DNA of 64,000 bases, from assembly GCF_020667895.1 (NCBI RefSeq), contig NZ_JAFMPS010000003.1:185161-249160 (forward strand), written 5' to 3'. A program made the position numbers and the translations under genes. The notes under the pieces are model-generated. The model ran no database searches. It had not been told where the DNA came from and saw only the letters and a program-made list of their open reading frames with translations. This document shows positions 44,332 through 53,031 of the stretch, piece by piece (the stretch's first letter is position 1; each line of letters opens with the position of its first letter). Source of the DNA: Alcanivorax sp. 1008 (lineage in GTDB: Bacteria; Pseudomonadota; Gammaproteobacteria; Pseudomonadales; Alcanivoracaceae).

Positions 44332-45575
44332 AGCGTATTGCAATTATCGGTTCCGGAATTAGTGGCCTTACTGCTGCATGGGTTTTAAGCCGTCGTCATC
44401 AGGTGGTGTTGTTCGAGGCAGAAGATCGCATAGGCGGGCACACCTGTACGGTTGAAGCGCAGGATCCTCTGGGCAAGCTACAGGTCGACGTGGGCTTCAT
44501 CGTTTTCAATGATCGTACCTACCCGAACTTTCATCGCTTGCTGGAGCAGCTTGGGGTGGGGCGCCAGCCTACCAAGATGGGGTTTGCCATACGTTGTGAA
44601 AAAACCGGCCTTGAATACTCTGGCGATGGGCTTGGCGGCCTGTTCGCTCAAAAAGGTAATCTGCTTTCCTTTTCCCATTGGCGGATGATTCGCGACATTC
44701 TGCGTTTTAACCGAGAGGCGCCAGCTCTGCTGCATAGCGAAGAAGGAGAGCTTCCCCTGGGGGAGTACTTGCGACGAGGCGGCTATAGCCAGCGCTTCTG
44801 CGATCACTATATTCTGCCCATGGGGGGCGCTATCTGGTCATGCAGTGATGATCAGATGAAGGCCTTTCCTGCAAAGTTTTTTGTCCGTTTCTTCGATAAC
44901 CATGGTCTGCTGACCATTACTAATCGGCCCCAGTGGTACGTGGTGCCCGGTGGCTCTAGTCGCTATGTGGAGAAGCTACTGGCGGGACTGAAGGCGGAGA
45001 TTCGGCTGAGTACCCCAGTGAGTCAGGTGCGGCGGCTGGAAGACGGCGTCAGTGTCAGCAGCATGCACGGGGATGAAGTCTTTGACGATGTGGTATTTGC
45101 CTGCCACAGTGATCAGGCTATGGCTTTGCTGGCAGATGCGGACATGGATGAAAAGCAGCTTCTAGGAAATATTCCGTATCAGGACAATGAAGTAGTACTA
45201 CATACCGATGTAAGCCTGCTGCCGTCCGCGCAGCGCTGCTGGTCAAGCTGGAATGCCTTGCTCCCTGTCCAGCGCGGAGACCGTGTTCAAGTCACCTACA
45301 ACATGAATATCCTGCAGGGACTTAAGGCCACCAATACTTGGTGCGTAACGCTAAATGCAACGGATCGAATTGACCCTGCCAAAGTAGTACAGCGTTTCAA
45401 TTTCAGCCACCCCCTGTTCACTCCAGCCGGCCTGGCTAACCGCACTGAGTTGCTTGAGAAGGTAAACGGGCGTCGGAACACCTGGTTCTGTGGTGCATGG
45501 TGCCGTAATGGCTTTCATGAGGACGGGGTTGTTTCGGCCTTGGCCGTGGCTGCCGGGTTCGGCGAGTCATTGTGA
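44328..45575 (+). CDS. FAD-dependent amine-oxidase-like oxidoreductase
   Basis: 415 residues. An N-terminal Rossmann FAD-binding motif IAIIGSGISGLTAAWVL and the VVLFEAEDRIGGHTCTV region define the flavin amine-oxidase superfamily; WYVVPGGSSRYVEKLLAGL and the C-terminal NTWFCGAWCRNGFHEDGVVSAL complete it. In Rhodobacter a related gene of the singlet-oxygen regulon is needed for furan fatty-acid synthesis. A lipid acyl-chain oxidation or desaturation role is therefore likely here, by neighbourhood. ATGA overlap with phrB. Confidence 0.85.
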   Translation: MKRIAIIGSGISGLTAAWVLSRRHQVVLFEAEDRIGGHTCTVEAQDPLGKLQVDVGFIVFNDRTYPNFHRLLEQLGVGRQPTKMGFAIRCEKTGLEYSGDGLGGLFAQKGNLLSFSHWRMIRDILRFNREAPALLHSEEGELPLGEYLRRGGYSQRFCDHYILPMGGAIWSCSDDQMKAFPAKFFVRFFDNHGLLTITNRPQWYVVPGGSSRYVEKLLAGLKAEIRLSTPVSQVRRLEDGVSVSSMHGDEVFDDVVFACHSDQAMALLADADMDEKQLLGNIPYQDNEVVLHTDVSLLPSAQRCWSSWNALLPVQRGDRVQVTYNMNILQGLKATNTWCVTLNATDRIDPAKVVQRFNFSHPLFTPAGLANRTELLEKVNGRRNTWFCGAWCRNGFHEDGVVSALAVAAGFGESL

Positions 45576-46321
45576 TTACCGATCATGCGTTGTATACCGG
45601 CGAGGTCTGGCACCGTCGAGAGACGCCGGTGGTACATGTTTTCAAATATCCTTTCTGGTGGCTTTGGCTGAATCTGGATGACATTGACGGATTGCTGGCC
45701 CGCAGCAGCTGGTGGGGGCGTCGTTGGCGTCCGGCAGTGATACGAGAGCGGGATTATCTGGGGGAGGGTCAAGGCAATCTGGCGGAGCGGGCCAGAGCCA
45801 AGGCTGCTGAGCTGGGCCTCGATTGGGCTGAGGGAGCGGTTTGTATGCTGTCTCAGCCCAGACTATTTGGCTGGTCATTCAATCCGCTGACTCTGTTTTG
45901 GCACTTCCCGGTGGGCGCCAGCACGCCAGATAGTATTATCGCTGAAGTGCATAACACTCCTTGGAATGAGCGACACTGGTACCCGCTGATTCCGGTTGCT
46001 TCAGCCAAGGGGCTGGTTTTTGAGCACCCCAAGGATTTTCATGTGTCACCATTTATGGGAATGGCTATGCGCTATTGCTGGACATTTTCACAGGATGATC
46101 GCGACCTTTCAGTCACCATTGGTACCATCGCTGGTGAAGGCAAGGTTTTTGCGGCCGGCGTTCGCATGCTTCGGCAGCCTGCAGATCGCCAGATGCTCGG
46201 AGCGGTGCTGGGTCGTTACCGAGCGCAAAGCTTTAAAGCGAGCCTGGCTATTTATGCTCATGCACTAAAACTGTGGCGTAAGGGAGTGGGCTTTCACGCC
46301 CATCCGGCTAAGAAGGTTTAG
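45572..46321 (+). CDS. DUF1365 protein
   Basis: 249 residues, start GTG 45572 overlapping the previous stop (GTGA). Family marks: LYTGEVWHRRETPVVHVFKYPFWWLWLNLDD at the N-terminus, QPRLFGWSFNPLTLFW, EVHNTPWNERHWY and KDFHVSPFMGM. DUF1365 proteins nearly always sit between an FAD amine-oxidase-like gene and a Cfa-like methyltransferase, suggesting a shared lipid-modifying pathway. No catalytic role is established that I know of. Confidence 0.88.
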   Translation: MITDHALYTGEVWHRRETPVVHVFKYPFWWLWLNLDDIDGLLARSSWWGRRWRPAVIRERDYLGEGQGNLAERARAKAAELGLDWAEGAVCMLSQPRLFGWSFNPLTLFWHFPVGASTPDSIIAEVHNTPWNERHWYPLIPVASAKGLVFEHPKDFHVSPFMGMAMRYCWTFSQDDRDLSVTIGTIAGEGKVFAAGVRMLRQPADRQMLGAVLGRYRAQSFKASLAIYAHALKLWRKGVGFHAHPAKKV

Positions 46322-46353
46322 GACTAACTGATTGGATAAGAAAAGAGGTAGCC

Positions 46354-47592
46354 ATGCTCGACGTTGAACGAATTTCTGCTGACGCCTCCGTCTCCTTGTT
46401 GGACCGCACTGCGCGGCGTCTGGTGCTGGATGCTCTGAGCCGTTTCCCGATGGGGCAACTTACTCTGCATGAGCCGGATGGCGGCAAGGTCGTACTGGGT
46501 CAGGGAGACCCTTGTGCAGCACTGCGAATGAATGACTGGCGTACCTATCGGATGATGATGACTGGGGGGGCACTGGGCGCAGCCGAAGCCTTTATGGAGG
46601 GGCTTTGGTCTAGCGATGACCTGGTTGCAGTGGTACGTTATTTTGCTGCTAATGTGGAGCCGATGCAGGCTCTGGAAGGGTTGGCTAGTAAAATGTCCAA
46701 GCCGTTGCTCTCAGCGCTGCATGTTATCAATCGTAACTCCGTGCGTGGGTCTCGCCGGAATATTGCCGCGCATTATGATCTCGGAAATGATTTTTTCAGT
46801 CTGTTTCTGGATAAGCAGATGATGTATTCCAGCGCAATTTATCCTCGCGCCGACGCACCTCTGGACGAGGCCGCAGTGCACAAGCTGGATATTGTATGCC
46901 AGAAGCTACAGCTTAATGATCAGCACCATCTTCTTGAGATCGGTACTGGCTGGGGTGGGCTGGCAATTCATGCTGCACGGCATTATGGCTGCCGTGTAAC
47001 AACCACCACCATTTCTCATGAACAGTTTCGTCATGCTCAGGCGCGCGTTCGCGCCGAAGGTCTGGAGGACCGCATTACCGTGTTAGAGCAGGACTATCGC
47101 CTGCTTGAGGGACGTTATGATCGAGTCGTGTCTATCGAGATGATCGAAGCGGTAGGGCACCAATATTTGTCACAGTACTTCCGTCAGCTAAATCGCTTGC
47201 TCGCGGATGACGGCATGATGCTCCTGCAAGCGATTACCGTGCCGGATCACCGTTATCGCTTCGCTCTTAAAAATATAGATTTTATCAAGCGGTATATTTT
47301 TCCGGGTGGCTTTTTGCCGTCGGTTCGCGTGATGATGGATCATCTGGGAGAGGACACCCAGCTAACGCCTCTAGCCATTGATGATATCGGCCTTGACTAT
47401 GCGCGCACCCTGGCAGATTGGCGGGAGCGTTTTAACGCTGCGCTGGATCAGGTCGCGGAACAAGGTTTTGACGAGCGGTTCCGGCGCATGTGGCAATACT
47501 ATCTATGTTACTGCGAGGGAGCCTTCCGCGAGAGGGCGATCAGTACTGTGCAGTTGCTGGCAGCTGGCCGCGATTGGCGCCCATCGGTTTGA
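46354..47592 (+). CDS. cfa: Cyclopropane-fatty-acyl-phospholipid synthase family methyltransferase
   Basis: 412 residues from ATG 46354 behind AAAGAGG. SAM motif I LEIGTGWGGLAIHAA, then TTTISHEQFRHAQ, IEMIEAVGHQYLSQYFRQL and FIKRYIFPGGFLPS, all conserved in Cfa. The N-terminal domain NIAAHYDLGNDFFSLFLDKQMMYSSAIY positions the lipid. It methylates an unsaturated acyl chain in membrane phospholipids; whether the product is a cyclopropane or a methylated intermediate cannot be told. Last of the photolyase run, 32 bases after DUF1365. Confidence 0.88.
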   Translation: MLDVERISADASVSLLDRTARRLVLDALSRFPMGQLTLHEPDGGKVVLGQGDPCAALRMNDWRTYRMMMTGGALGAAEAFMEGLWSSDDLVAVVRYFAANVEPMQALEGLASKMSKPLLSALHVINRNSVRGSRRNIAAHYDLGNDFFSLFLDKQMMYSSAIYPRADAPLDEAAVHKLDIVCQKLQLNDQHHLLEIGTGWGGLAIHAARHYGCRVTTTTISHEQFRHAQARVRAEGLEDRITVLEQDYRLLEGRYDRVVSIEMIEAVGHQYLSQYFRQLNRLLADDGMMLLQAITVPDHRYRFALKNIDFIKRYIFPGGFLPSVRVMMDHLGEDTQLTPLAIDDIGLDYARTLADWRERFNAALDQVAEQGFDERFRRMWQYYLCYCEGAFRERAISTVQLLAAGRDWRPSV

Positions 47593-47666
47593 TCTGATGA
47601 ATAGCCTTTTCTGATGCGGGGACATGGAACACAATTGCAAGTTTACGGCTCATCTGGGGGGATGAT

Positions 47667-48164
47667 ATGAGGACTCGAATTCTATTGGTAATGTTTTCGT
47701 TGTTTGTCAGTGGCGTGGTTGCCGCTGCTGACAGCGGCACTATCTCTACCAACACACAGCTATATCAGCAGCCAGATGGGTCTGTATCAGGCACGTTATT
47801 GGCCAACACGCTGGTGGAAATTTCTGCTCGCCGTGGAGGCTGGTATCAGGTCAGTGCCAGCGGTGGCCGGCAGGGCTGGGTTCGTTTGGGGGCCGTGAGA
47901 CTCTCTGGGCAGGAACAATCTGAGTCAGTTTTTTCTGGTCTATGGGGCTGGTTAAATAGCGGCTACTCGGTGCAGAGCGGTGGCACCGCTACCGCAGGAA
48001 TTCGCGGGCTTGATGCGGGTGATATTGAGTCTGCCAGCGCCGATCATGGTGCGGTTGATAGCCTCAATCGCTTTGCGGTGGATGAGCAGGCGGCAAGGCG
48101 CTATGCGGCATCCCTGCCGCTCAAGGCTCGTAAGGTAGCAGACCTCAAGGAGCGCAAAAAATGA
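47667..48164 (+). CDS. Exported SH3-domain protein
   Basis: 165 residues with a signal peptide (cleaved after VAAA, about residue 21) and one bacterial SH3 domain (about 25-80: TNTQLYQQPDGSV through GWYQVSASGGRQGWVRLGAVRL). A Gly/Ser-rich linker and a conserved-looking TAGIRGLDAGDIESA segment follow, then a basic C-terminus. SH3b domains often bind cell-wall peptides. It overlaps the M48 gene by ATGA, so it likely works with the protease in the periplasm. Confidence 0.82.
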   Translation: MRTRILLVMFSLFVSGVVAAADSGTISTNTQLYQQPDGSVSGTLLANTLVEISARRGGWYQVSASGGRQGWVRLGAVRLSGQEQSESVFSGLWGWLNSGYSVQSGGTATAGIRGLDAGDIESASADHGAVDSLNRFAVDEQAARRYAASLPLKARKVADLKERKK

Positions 48165-49000
48165 TCATTAGAGCCGCACTTCTACTGCTAACCGGAATTC
48201 TGTTGAGTAGCTGCAAAACCATCGACATAAATCAGCTGGCCAGTGCCAGTGGCACATTGAAGCAGGCTTTTGTTCCGACCGGCGAAGCGGAAGAGAGCGA
48301 TATCGGCCGCGAGGCGGCGGCCGTCCTGCTGGGGGCTGCTCCTTTGCTGCAAGACGAACAAGTTCAGGTCTACGTTAATAAGGTTGGAATGTGGCTGGCG
48401 TTACAAAGCGACCGGCCAGATTTAGACTGGCGCTTTGCGGTACTGGACGATGCCGATATTAATGCCTTTGCTGCTCCGGGAGGCTACGTATTCATCACCA
48501 AGGGGCTGCTGGCGCGCCTGCGTAACGAGTCGGAATTGGCCGGCGTACTGGCCCATGAAATCGGGCATGTGGTCGCCAGCCACCATCTGGTGGCAATTCG
48601 CAAGCAGGCCAGATTGAAACTTGCGGGCATGGCGGTCCAGCTAGCCCTTGAGGAACGCGGTACGGATACGCGCCAGTTGCAGGCTTTGGCAGGTGGCGCC
48701 AAGCTGATTTATAGTCGCGGCCTCGACCGTAAGGATGAGCATCACGCCGATCGTATTGGTGTCGTGTTGGCGGCGCGGGCGGGCTACGACCCCTATGGTC
48801 TGGTTACCGTATTGCAGACACTAGAGCGAATGAATCCACAGGCCGGTGAGCTTGGTCTGTTACTGAAAACCCACCCCAAGCCCGCGGAGCGTATTGACCA
48901 GCTCGACCGCCTGATGGCGCGTCAGCTTGACGGGTTGCGTAACTCAGCATTGGGGGAAGACCGGTTCCGCCAGGAGTTGGCACATCTGAGCAACCCCTGA
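48161..49000 (+). CDS. M48-family metalloprotease lipoprotein
   Basis: 279 residues, lipobox LLSSC with Cys18. Zinc site HEIGH (132-136), a DEHHADRIG third-ligand helix, and NAFAAPGGYVF substrate strand. Outer-membrane-anchored periplasmic protease by prediction. Co-translated with the SH3-domain protein upstream, a pairing I take as functional. Two other M48 genes are in this window (5602 and 50156); this one lacks a TPR tail. Confidence 0.9.
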   Translation: MIIRAALLLLTGILLSSCKTIDINQLASASGTLKQAFVPTGEAEESDIGREAAAVLLGAAPLLQDEQVQVYVNKVGMWLALQSDRPDLDWRFAVLDDADINAFAAPGGYVFITKGLLARLRNESELAGVLAHEIGHVVASHHLVAIRKQARLKLAGMAVQLALEERGTDTRQLQALAGGAKLIYSRGLDRKDEHHADRIGVVLAARAGYDPYGLVTVLQTLERMNPQAGELGLLLKTHPKPAERIDQLDRLMARQLDGLRNSALGEDRFRQELAHLSNP

Positions 49001-49035
49001 TGGCCGTGCCTGAGATATACTTAGCCTATCCTTTA

Positions 49036-49091
49036 GGGTGCTTTGACGGCACCCGTTGCCGAATCTGAAAGAGGCCCCGGCGTTAGCCGGG
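49036..49091 (+). promoter_or_regulatory. Two tandem hairpins in the nadA leader
   Basis: First hairpin GGGTGC/GCACCC (49036-49041, 49049-49054) with a 7-base loop; second CCCGGC-GTTA-GCCGGG (49076-49091), ending 8 bases before ATG 49100 and covering the GGGTAG that would serve as ribosome site. This could control nadA translation. If translation starts at TTG 49043 they lie in coding sequence. Confidence 0.45.
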
Positions 49092-49099
49092 TAGCGACC

Positions 49100-50149
49100 A
49101 TGACTGCCGAAGCTATTGAGCTGGTACGCCAGCACCTTGATCGTGTTTCAGTTCCTGGGGCGATTGATCAATCTCGTCGCCTCGAGCTGCGCGGGCGGAT
49201 CGCCCAGCTGCTCAAGGCCCGCAATGCTGTGTTGGTAGCACACTACTACACCGACCCGGAAATACAGTCTCTGGCTGAAGAGACTGGTGGTTGCGTGTCC
49301 GACTCTCTGGAGATGGCTCGTTTTGGCAAGGAGCATTCAGCCACTACTTTGGTGGTGGCTGGTGTGCGCTTTATGGGCGAAACCGCAAAAATTCTAAGCC
49401 CAGAGAAGCGTGTACTCATGCCCACCATTGAGGCTACCTGCTCGCTGGACATCGGCTGCCCCGAAGATCAGTTTTCCGCATTCTGTGACCAGCATCCTGA
49501 GCGGACCGTGGTTGTGTATGCAAATACATCTGCAGCTGTGAAGGCACGTGCAGACTGGGTGGTGACCTCAAGCATTGCTGTAGATCTGATTGATTTTCTG
49601 GACAAACGTGGCGAAAAAATACTTTGGGCGCCGGATCAGCATCTTGGCCTTTATGTGCAGCAGAAAACTGGCGCTGATGTGCTTTGCTGGCAGGGAGCTT
49701 GTATCGTCCACGAGGAGTTCAAGGCACGAGCTCTGCTCGATCTTAAAAAGGTCTATCCGGATGCTGCCGTGCTGGTTCATCCCGAGTCCCCCGAGGCGGT
49801 GGTTGCCATTGCGGACGTGGTTGGTTCGACGTCACAGTTAATTCGTGCTGCTGCGGAACTGCCTAATAAGACTATGATTGTTGCCACCGACCGCGGCATT
49901 TTTTACAAGATGCAGCAGGCTGCTAAAGACAAAGTACTAATTGAGGCGCCGACTGCGGGCAGTGGTGGTACTTGCCGCAGCTGTGCACATTGCCCATGGA
50001 TGGCGATGAATGGTCTGGAAAATCTTTGTCACGTGTTAGAGGACGAGTCTGGCGCGGGCCAGGAAATATTTGTTGATACGGAAACCGCCCGAAAGGCAAT
50101 GATTCCTCTGCAGCGAATGCTGGATTTCGGGCGTTCCGTGAAGTCTTGA
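49100..50149 (+). CDS. nadA: Quinolinate synthase A
   Basis: 349 residues from ATG 49100, matching the E. coli length. Condenses iminoaspartate with dihydroxyacetone phosphate in NAD synthesis. [4Fe-4S] ligands are Cys114 ([10 protein letters not shown]), Cys201 (GACIVHEEF) and Cys298 in the CRSCAHC run. Substrate motifs [19 protein letters not shown] and HPESP are present. A TTG at 49043 could extend it by 19 residues. Converges on bepA with 6 bases between stops. Confidence 0.96.
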   Translation: MTAEAIELVRQHLDRVSVPGAIDQSRRLELRGRIAQLLKARNAVLVAHYYTDPEIQSLAEETGGCVSDSLEMARFGKEHSATTLVVAGVRFMGETAKILSPEKRVLMPTIEATCSLDIGCPEDQFSAFCDQHPERTVVVYANTSAAVKARADWVVTSSIAVDLIDFLDKRGEKILWAPDQHLGLYVQQKTGADVLCWQGACIVHEEFKARALLDLKKVYPDAAVLVHPESPEAVVAIADVVGSTSQLIRAAAELPNKTMIVATDRGIFYKMQQAAKDKVLIEAPTAGSGGTCRSCAHCPWMAMNGLENLCHVLEDESGAGQEIFVDTETARKAMIPLQRMLDFGRSVKS

Positions 50150-50155
50150 CGGTGC

Positions 50156-51583
50156 TCAGAATCGCTCTTTCGAGGTCGAGTCCATCTCCTCAAGACGCGC
50201 CTTGATGCGACTGTGCAATGGGAAGTTTTCTTTGCTGTAATCAAGTGCATAACGCAGCTGATCCATGCCCCTCTCATCAGCGCCGCTGAGAAATAGCGCT
50301 TCACCTCTGCCCAGGTGGGCCAGGCCAAGGCTGCCACTGTAGCCCCAGGCGTCAGCGGCCAGCCTCCACAGCGCTGGGTCATTGGGCCGCTGTCGCAGTA
50401 TCGGCTCAAGTAGCTCAGCAGCCTCTGCGGCTTTGTCTGTTTTGATCAAACTTGTAGCCAGCAGGGCGGAAATGGCATAGTTCCGGGGCATCAGGCGGGC
50501 GACTTCTCTCAGGATATCGGCGGCCTGATCATGTTTTTGCTGGGCCTGCAGCACCTCTGCACGGGCAACCCGGAACCACAGTTGATCCGGAAAGCGGCCC
50601 TGAAGCTCGTCCAGAGTTTCGTTGGCCAGTGAGTAGTCCTTTGCCCGCAATGCACTTATCACCAAGCCATAGCCCGCAGCCTGTTGCTGGATGCTGGCTC
50701 CACGGCGGTACTGACTGCGAAAGTGTTCCACTGCCAGAGCAGGGACACTGTAGAAGCCTGCTAGCAAGCGCGCACGAATAAGCTGGAAAGCCTCTGCCTC
50801 CTGCAAGTTTCCTGCAGGCAGGGTAACTGCCCTGGCTCGTGAATCTGCTATTCGTTCTTCGGTAATCGGGTGGGTCGAAAGGAACTCCAGTGGTTTACCG
50901 GCAAACTGCTGGTTGCGCTGCAGTTTTTCGAAAAAGCGGGGCATTGCCTCAGGGTCCATTCCTGCATTCACCAGAGTCTGCATGCCAACCCGGTCTGCTT
51001 CGCGTTCGTGGTGTCGGGAATAGGCTAATTGCTGCTGAATCGCTGCCGCCTGAGTGGCCATGATGCCGGCCGCTCCGGCGTCTGCCTGTCCGCTGATCAT
51101 CACTGCCAGACTTGCTAACATGGCAGCCATGACTGCGGTATTAATGCGCTGGCTGTCGGCGTACCTGCGGACAAAGTGGCGCTGGCTGACATGGGCGATT
51201 TCATGTGCGACCACCGCGGCGACTTCATCTTCCTGATCGGCGTTGATTAACAGGCCGGCATTCAGGCCAATGACGCCTCCGGGGACGGCGAATGCATTGA
51301 TTTCGCGGCTGTTGATTACGACGATAGCCAAGTCTGGCTGTTGCAAATCGCTGTGGGATGCCATGCGGTAGACCAGATGCTCCACATACTCCTGTACAAG
51401 AGGGTCGTTGAGCACGGCGACTTGACCGCGTAGTTGGCGTAACCAGGATCGGCCCATGCGAAACTCCTGATCCGGGCTGATAAGGCCGCCGGCAGGGTCG
51501 CCCAGTTCGGGCAAAGGGGCCTGTTCGTTGCCGATGACCGGCATTGGCACGCACAGAGCAAGCAGAACAAGAAAACGAACCAT
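50156..51583 (-). CDS. bepA: BepA/YfgC-like periplasmic metalloprotease and chaperone with TPR domain
   Basis: 475 residues from ATG 51583 with a signal peptide (about 1-18). M48 zinc motif HEIAH (117-121), third ligand in HEREADRVG, a NAFAVPGGV strand, and four or more TPR repeats in the C-terminal half (about 300-470). BepA helps assemble LptD and degrades stalled outer-membrane proteins. Divergent from the TusA-like gene. The frame extends to 51670 without support. Confidence 0.92.
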   Translation of the reverse strand: MVRFLVLLALCVPMPVIGNEQAPLPELGDPAGGLISPDQEFRMGRSWLRQLRGQVAVLNDPLVQEYVEHLVYRMASHSDLQQPDLAIVVINSREINAFAVPGGVIGLNAGLLINADQEDEVAAVVAHEIAHVSQRHFVRRYADSQRINTAVMAAMLASLAVMISGQADAGAAGIMATQAAAIQQQLAYSRHHEREADRVGMQTLVNAGMDPEAMPRFFEKLQRNQQFAGKPLEFLSTHPITEERIADSRARAVTLPAGNLQEAEAFQLIRARLLAGFYSVPALAVEHFRSQYRRGASIQQQAAGYGLVISALRAKDYSLANETLDELQGRFPDQLWFRVARAEVLQAQQKHDQAADILREVARLMPRNYAISALLATSLIKTDKAAEAAELLEPILRQRPNDPALWRLAADAWGYSGSLGLAHLGRGEALFLSGADERGMDQLRYALDYSKENFPLHSRIKARLEEMDSTSKERF

Positions 51584-51663
51584 GGACAAAAGCCACCATC
51601 GAGAGTCTATGTCAGTATAATCACTGCTGACTCTGTTAAGGTATGCCGATGTAAGGTTAGCCC

Positions 51664-51927
51664 ATGCCATCTGATCAATCTCTTTGCGTGACCGACCTGA
51701 AGGTCGATATGACTCTTGATGTCACCGGGTTACGCTGTCCTATGCCTTTGCTGAAGGCTCGCCAACAGCTTCGGGCCATGCCGGCGCATGCGTTGCTGCT
51801 GGTTCGGGCGGATGACCCCGGGGCCCGGCGTGATATCCCCGCATGGCTCGGACAGGCAGATCATGAGCTGGTTCATTTTGCCGACCAAGATGGTGTCTAT
51901 GAATTTTTTATCCGGGTGGGAGGCTAA
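51664..51927 (+). CDS. TusA/SirA-family sulfur carrier protein
   Basis: 87 residues. The family signature LDVTGLRCPMPLLKARQQL carries the active Cys in CPMP; the protein should take persulfide sulfur from a cysteine desulfurase and pass it on, for instance to tRNA thiolation. Start ATG 51664, or ATG 51709 for a 72-residue form. Followed after 6 bases by the AI-2E family gene. It is not clearly the canonical TusA. Confidence 0.85.
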   Translation: MPSDQSLCVTDLKVDMTLDVTGLRCPMPLLKARQQLRAMPAHALLLVRADDPGARRDIPAWLGQADHELVHFADQDGVYEFFIRVGG

Positions 51928-51933
51928 GCCTGA

Positions 51934-53013
51934 ATGATTGATGTTTTGCGCGGCTGGTTCTACCGGTACTTCTCGGATGAGCAGGCGGTCTCCCTGTTCG
52001 TGGTACTGGTGGTCGGTCTGCTGGTGGTGCTGCTATTCGGCAAAATGCTTGCTCCGGTATTTGCCGCACTGGTTATCGCTTATTTGCTTCAGGGCATGAT
52101 TAACTCGCTTCAGGAGAGGGGGGTTGGACGGTTTTGGGCCTTTTCAGGCGTATATTTTCTGTTTCTTTCCTTGTTGCTGGTGTCTTTAGTGCTGCTGCTA
52201 CCCATGGTGTGGAAGCAGACCGTAACACTGGTGCAGGTGCAGCTGCCGAAACTGCTGGGCGTCAGTGAGGCCTGGTTGAGGGAAATGCCGCAACGTTACC
52301 CCGAGGTAGTCAGTGAGGCGCAGGTAGTCCAGCTGATCGCTGATTTGCATGAAAAGCTGGCCGAGCTTGGCCAGCGCATGGTTACCGCCTCGCTGGGTCT
52401 GATTCCCGGGCTGCTGGATGTGATGATCTTTCTGGTGCTATTGCCACTGTTGGTTTTTTTCTTTCTAAAAGACCACTTCTCATTAGTACAGGGTGCCTTG
52501 AAATTCCTCCCGGCCCGGCGCCATTTGCTGGCCCGAGTATGGCTGGAAATGGATGGCCAGATTGCTAACTATATTCGCGGCAAAGCCCTGGAGATCCTGA
52601 TTGTTGGCGGCTCAAGCTACGCGGTCTTTGCACTGATGGGGCTGAAGTATTCGCTGCTGTTAGCGGTGTTGGTGGGGCTTTCTGTGGTGGTGCCATACAT
52701 AGGCGCAACGGTGGTGACGCTGCCGGTGATGGTGGTGGCCTGGGGGCAGTTTGGCTGGGGAGCAGAGTTTGCCATGGTGATGATCGCCTATGGTGTCATC
52801 CAGTTTATCGACGGCAATATTCTGGTGCCCCTGCTTTTCTCCGAAGCGGTCAACCTGCATCCGGTGGTGATTATTACAGCGATCCTTTTTTTTGGAGGGC
52901 TGTGGGGCTTTTGGGGGGTATTTTTTGCCATTCCTCTGGCCACACTGCTTAAGGCAGTGGTTAATGCCTGGCCGGCAGTGACAGCTGATTCAGGGTTGCA
53001 GCGAGATAGCTGA
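51934..53013 (+). CDS. AI-2E/PerM-family inner-membrane transporter
   Basis: 359 residues with about eight membrane segments; a soluble helical part lies between helices 3 and 4 (about 95-150). Family marks are PLLVFFFLKD, then GQIANYIRGKALEILIVGG, VVVPYIGATVVTLPV and FIDGNILVPLLFSEAVNLHPVVIITAILFFGGLWGFWGVFFAIPLA. Members move autoinducer-2, Na+/H+ or polyamines; the substrate is open. Sits between the TusA-like gene and convergent bcp. Confidence 0.88.
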   Translation: MIDVLRGWFYRYFSDEQAVSLFVVLVVGLLVVLLFGKMLAPVFAALVIAYLLQGMINSLQERGVGRFWAFSGVYFLFLSLLLVSLVLLLPMVWKQTVTLVQVQLPKLLGVSEAWLREMPQRYPEVVSEAQVVQLIADLHEKLAELGQRMVTASLGLIPGLLDVMIFLVLLPLLVFFFLKDHFSLVQGALKFLPARRHLLARVWLEMDGQIANYIRGKALEILIVGGSSYAVFALMGLKYSLLLAVLVGLSVVVPYIGATVVTLPVMVVAWGQFGWGAEFAMVMIAYGVIQFIDGNILVPLLFSEAVNLHPVVIITAILFFGGLWGFWGVFFAIPLATLLKAVVNAWPAVTADSGLQRDS

Positions 53014-53031
53014 CTGCAACCCCGCTATGTA

